Assembly (NCBI RefSeq): GCF_011078175.1
Contig: NZ_JAALCJ010000001.1
Location: 186,001 to 250,000, forward strand
Direction: 5' to 3'
Source: Enterobacter cloacae
Lineage (GTDB): Bacteria > Pseudomonadota > Gammaproteobacteria > Enterobacterales > Enterobacteriaceae
Length of the DNA: 64,000 bases
Part shown: piece after piece, positions 62,853 to 64,000 of the stretch
Numbering within the stretch: position 1 is the first letter of the stretch
Layout of the letters: every line of letters begins with the position of its first letter
Position numbers and translations under genes: made by a program
The notes under the pieces: generated by a model
The model's input: the letters and a program-made list of their open reading frames with translations, nothing else
The model's database searches: none
What the model was told of the DNA's origin: nothing

Positions 62853-64000
62853 TCAGTTCAGCTTCGCTTTCGAGAAATCGCTGCCCATCAGGCTTACGCT
62901 GTACCCGGTTACGTTGCTGCGGGTCGCGTAAAACGTTTTGCCGTTAGCTAACGCAATCCACGGTGCCTGCTGGTAGAAAATCTCCTGTGCCTGGCCATAC
63001 AGCTTCGTACGTTCGTCCGGGTTGCTGGTCAGTTTGGCCTTTTGTACCAGCTCATCATACCCCTTATCACACCAGCGCGCGGCGTTAGATCCGGTTTTGA
63101 TGCTGTTACAACCCAGCAGCACGTCGGCGAAGTTGTCCGGATCGCCGTTGTCAGACATCCAGCCGAACAGCGCGGAATCATGCTCGCCTTTACGCATGCC
63201 GGAGAGGTACTCACCCCACTCGTAAGAGACAATTTTCGCCTTCACGCCCACTTTCGCCCAGTCAGCCTGAATCATCTCCGCGATGCGTCGCGAGTTCGGG
63301 TTGTACGGACGCTGAACCGGCATCGACCAGAGAGTGACCTCCGCGCCCTTCTCGAGACCCGCCTGCTTCAGCAGGGCTTTTGCTTTTTCCGGATCGTAGT
63401 CGTAATCCTTCAGGTCTTTATTAAAGCCGAGCATATTCGGCGGGATCGGCGATTTAGCGACCGTACCAGAGCCCATAAAGACCGCGTTCACAATGGCCTT
63501 TTTGTCAGTCGCATAGTTCAGCGCCTGGCGCACCAGCACGTTATCAAACGGTTTTTTTGCCGTGTTGAACGCCAGATACCCGACATTCAGCGCATCCACC
63601 GAGTGTAGCGTCAGATCTTTATTTTTCTTTATCACGTCAAACTGAACCGGCGACGGTGCAGGAATGATCTGGCACTCGTTCGTTTGCAGCTTCGCCAGTC
63701 GCGTTTCAACGTTCGGCGTAATGGAGAAGATCAGGTGTTTGGTTGGTACCTCACCGTCCCAGTAGTTCGGGTTGGCGACGTAGCGGATCAGCGAATCCAC
63801 CTTGTACTGCTGAAGTACATACGGCCCGGTACCGATTGGCCAGGTGTCGACATTTTCAGGCGTACCTTTTTTCAACATCGCGTCCGCGTACTCGGCAGAG
63901 AGGATCGAGGCGAAGTCCATTCCCCAGTCGGCCAGGAAAGCCGCGTTGGGTTCGCTCAGCGTAAACTGAACGTGATAATCGTCGATCTTTTTCACATCCT
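62853..64000 (-). CDS. DppA-like peptide-binding protein, 3' part
   Basis: The last 380 or so residues of a family 5 solute-binding protein, cut by the right edge of the window. SEPNAAFLADWGMDFASILSAEYADAMLKKGTPENVDTWPIGTGPY, LNVGYLAFNTAKKPFDNVLVRQAL and MPVQRPYNPNSRRIAEMIQADWAKVGVKAKI match the DppA group (dipeptide/heme uptake) closely but are not E. coli DppA, so it is a paralogue. The other transporter genes, if linked, lie outside the window. Confidence 0.88.
   Translation of the reverse strand, partial: DVKKIDDYHVQFTLSEPNAAFLADWGMDFASILSAEYADAMLKKGTPENVDTWPIGTGPYVLQQYKVDSLIRYVANPNYWDGEVPTKHLIFSITPNVETRLAKLQTNECQIIPAPSPVQFDVIKKNKDLTLHSVDALNVGYLAFNTAKKPFDNVLVRQALNYATDKKAIVNAVFMGSGTVAKSPIPPNMLGFNKDLKDYDYDPEKAKALLKQAGLEKGAEVTLWSMPVQRPYNPNSRRIAEMIQADWAKVGVKAKIVSYEWGEYLSGMRKGEHDSALFGWMSDNGDPDNFADVLLGCNSIKTGSNAARWCDKGYDELVQKAKLTSNPDERTKLYGQAQEIFYQQAPWIALANGKTFYATRSNVTGYSVSLMGSDFSKAKLN

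Noticed and set aside
1..64000. tRNA, rRNA, CRISPR array, IS or prophage
   Set aside because: None recognised: no cloverleaf, no regularly spaced repeats, no transposase or integrase frame was seen.

Overview
The window looks like chromosome from a gamma-proteobacterium of the family Enterobacteriaceae, most likely Enterobacter or a close relative (Lelliottia, Leclercia); species cannot be fixed by reading alone. The evidence is near full-length colinearity with the E. coli ddp-osmC-bdm-sra-maeA-adhP-fdn-yddG-nar-nat-pptA-yncG-ansP-yncE-yncD-mcbR-curA-mnaT-ydcZ-ydcY segment, interrupted by gene blocks E. coli lacks. One of these (a porin of the OmpD type, then smvA/smvR, between yddG and narU) has the Salmonella arrangement. 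No tRNA, rRNA, prophage, IS element or CRISPR array was seen.

Layout. 1-5.7 kb: the ddpXABCDF D-Ala-D-Ala dipeptide operon (ddpX cut by the left edge). 5.7-10.5 kb: an SDR oxidoreductase/LysR pair, osmC, a second LysR divergent from an exported MBL-fold protein with lost metal ligands, and a VOC protein. 10.6-12.9 kb: bdm, sra, maeA. 12.9-15.0 kb: a paired repeat, then an ABC-F ATPase preceded by a candidate 27-codon leader peptide and three stem-loops. 15.2-16.2 kb: adhP. 16.2-20.9 kb: an Rrf2 regulator divergent from an NADH-dehydrogenase-like flavoprotein with a 22-bp dyad over its promoter, an AraJ-type exporter, a PPK2 kinase and a decayed ccdAB-like toxin-antitoxin pair whose toxin has an amber stop. 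21.0-25.6 kb: fdnGHI, with a selenocysteine UGA in fdnG. 25.8-30.6 kb: yddG, OmpD-like porin, smvA and smvR. 30.8-38.9 kb: narUZYWV, with narU ended 11 codons early by a Trp-to-UGA change.

39-45 kb: nat, a flavin-reductase-like protein, a second EF-G divergent from an ArsR regulator, an unrecognised wHTH protein, an LpxL-type acyltransferase paralogue and pptA. 45.3-52.6 kb: yncG followed by a seven-gene operon (two LLM flavin monooxygenases, M20 amidohydrolase, binding protein, GNAT acetyltransferase, permease, ATPase) that matches the gene set of Bacillus S-alkyl/S-(2-succino)cysteine salvage operons. 52.7-62.8 kb: a small P-loop kinase, ansP, yncE/yncD (Fur-type box between them), mcbR, curA, an XRE-cupin regulator divergent from mnaT, ydcZ, ydcY. 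62.85 kb to the right edge: a DppA-like binding protein, cut by the window.

Functionally the region combines anaerobic nitrate/formate respiration (fdnGHI, narUZYWV), envelope and stress functions (osmC, bdm, sra, smvRA, porin, acyltransferase), scavenging of amino-acid-like compounds (ddp, ansP, the alkylcysteine-type operon) and several small regulator-target pairs carrying recognisable dyad operators. The most rewarding items are the ABC-F leader, the alkylcysteine-type operon, the EF-G paralogue with its ArsR neighbour, the broken ccdB, the truncated narU and the metal-ligand-free MBL protein.
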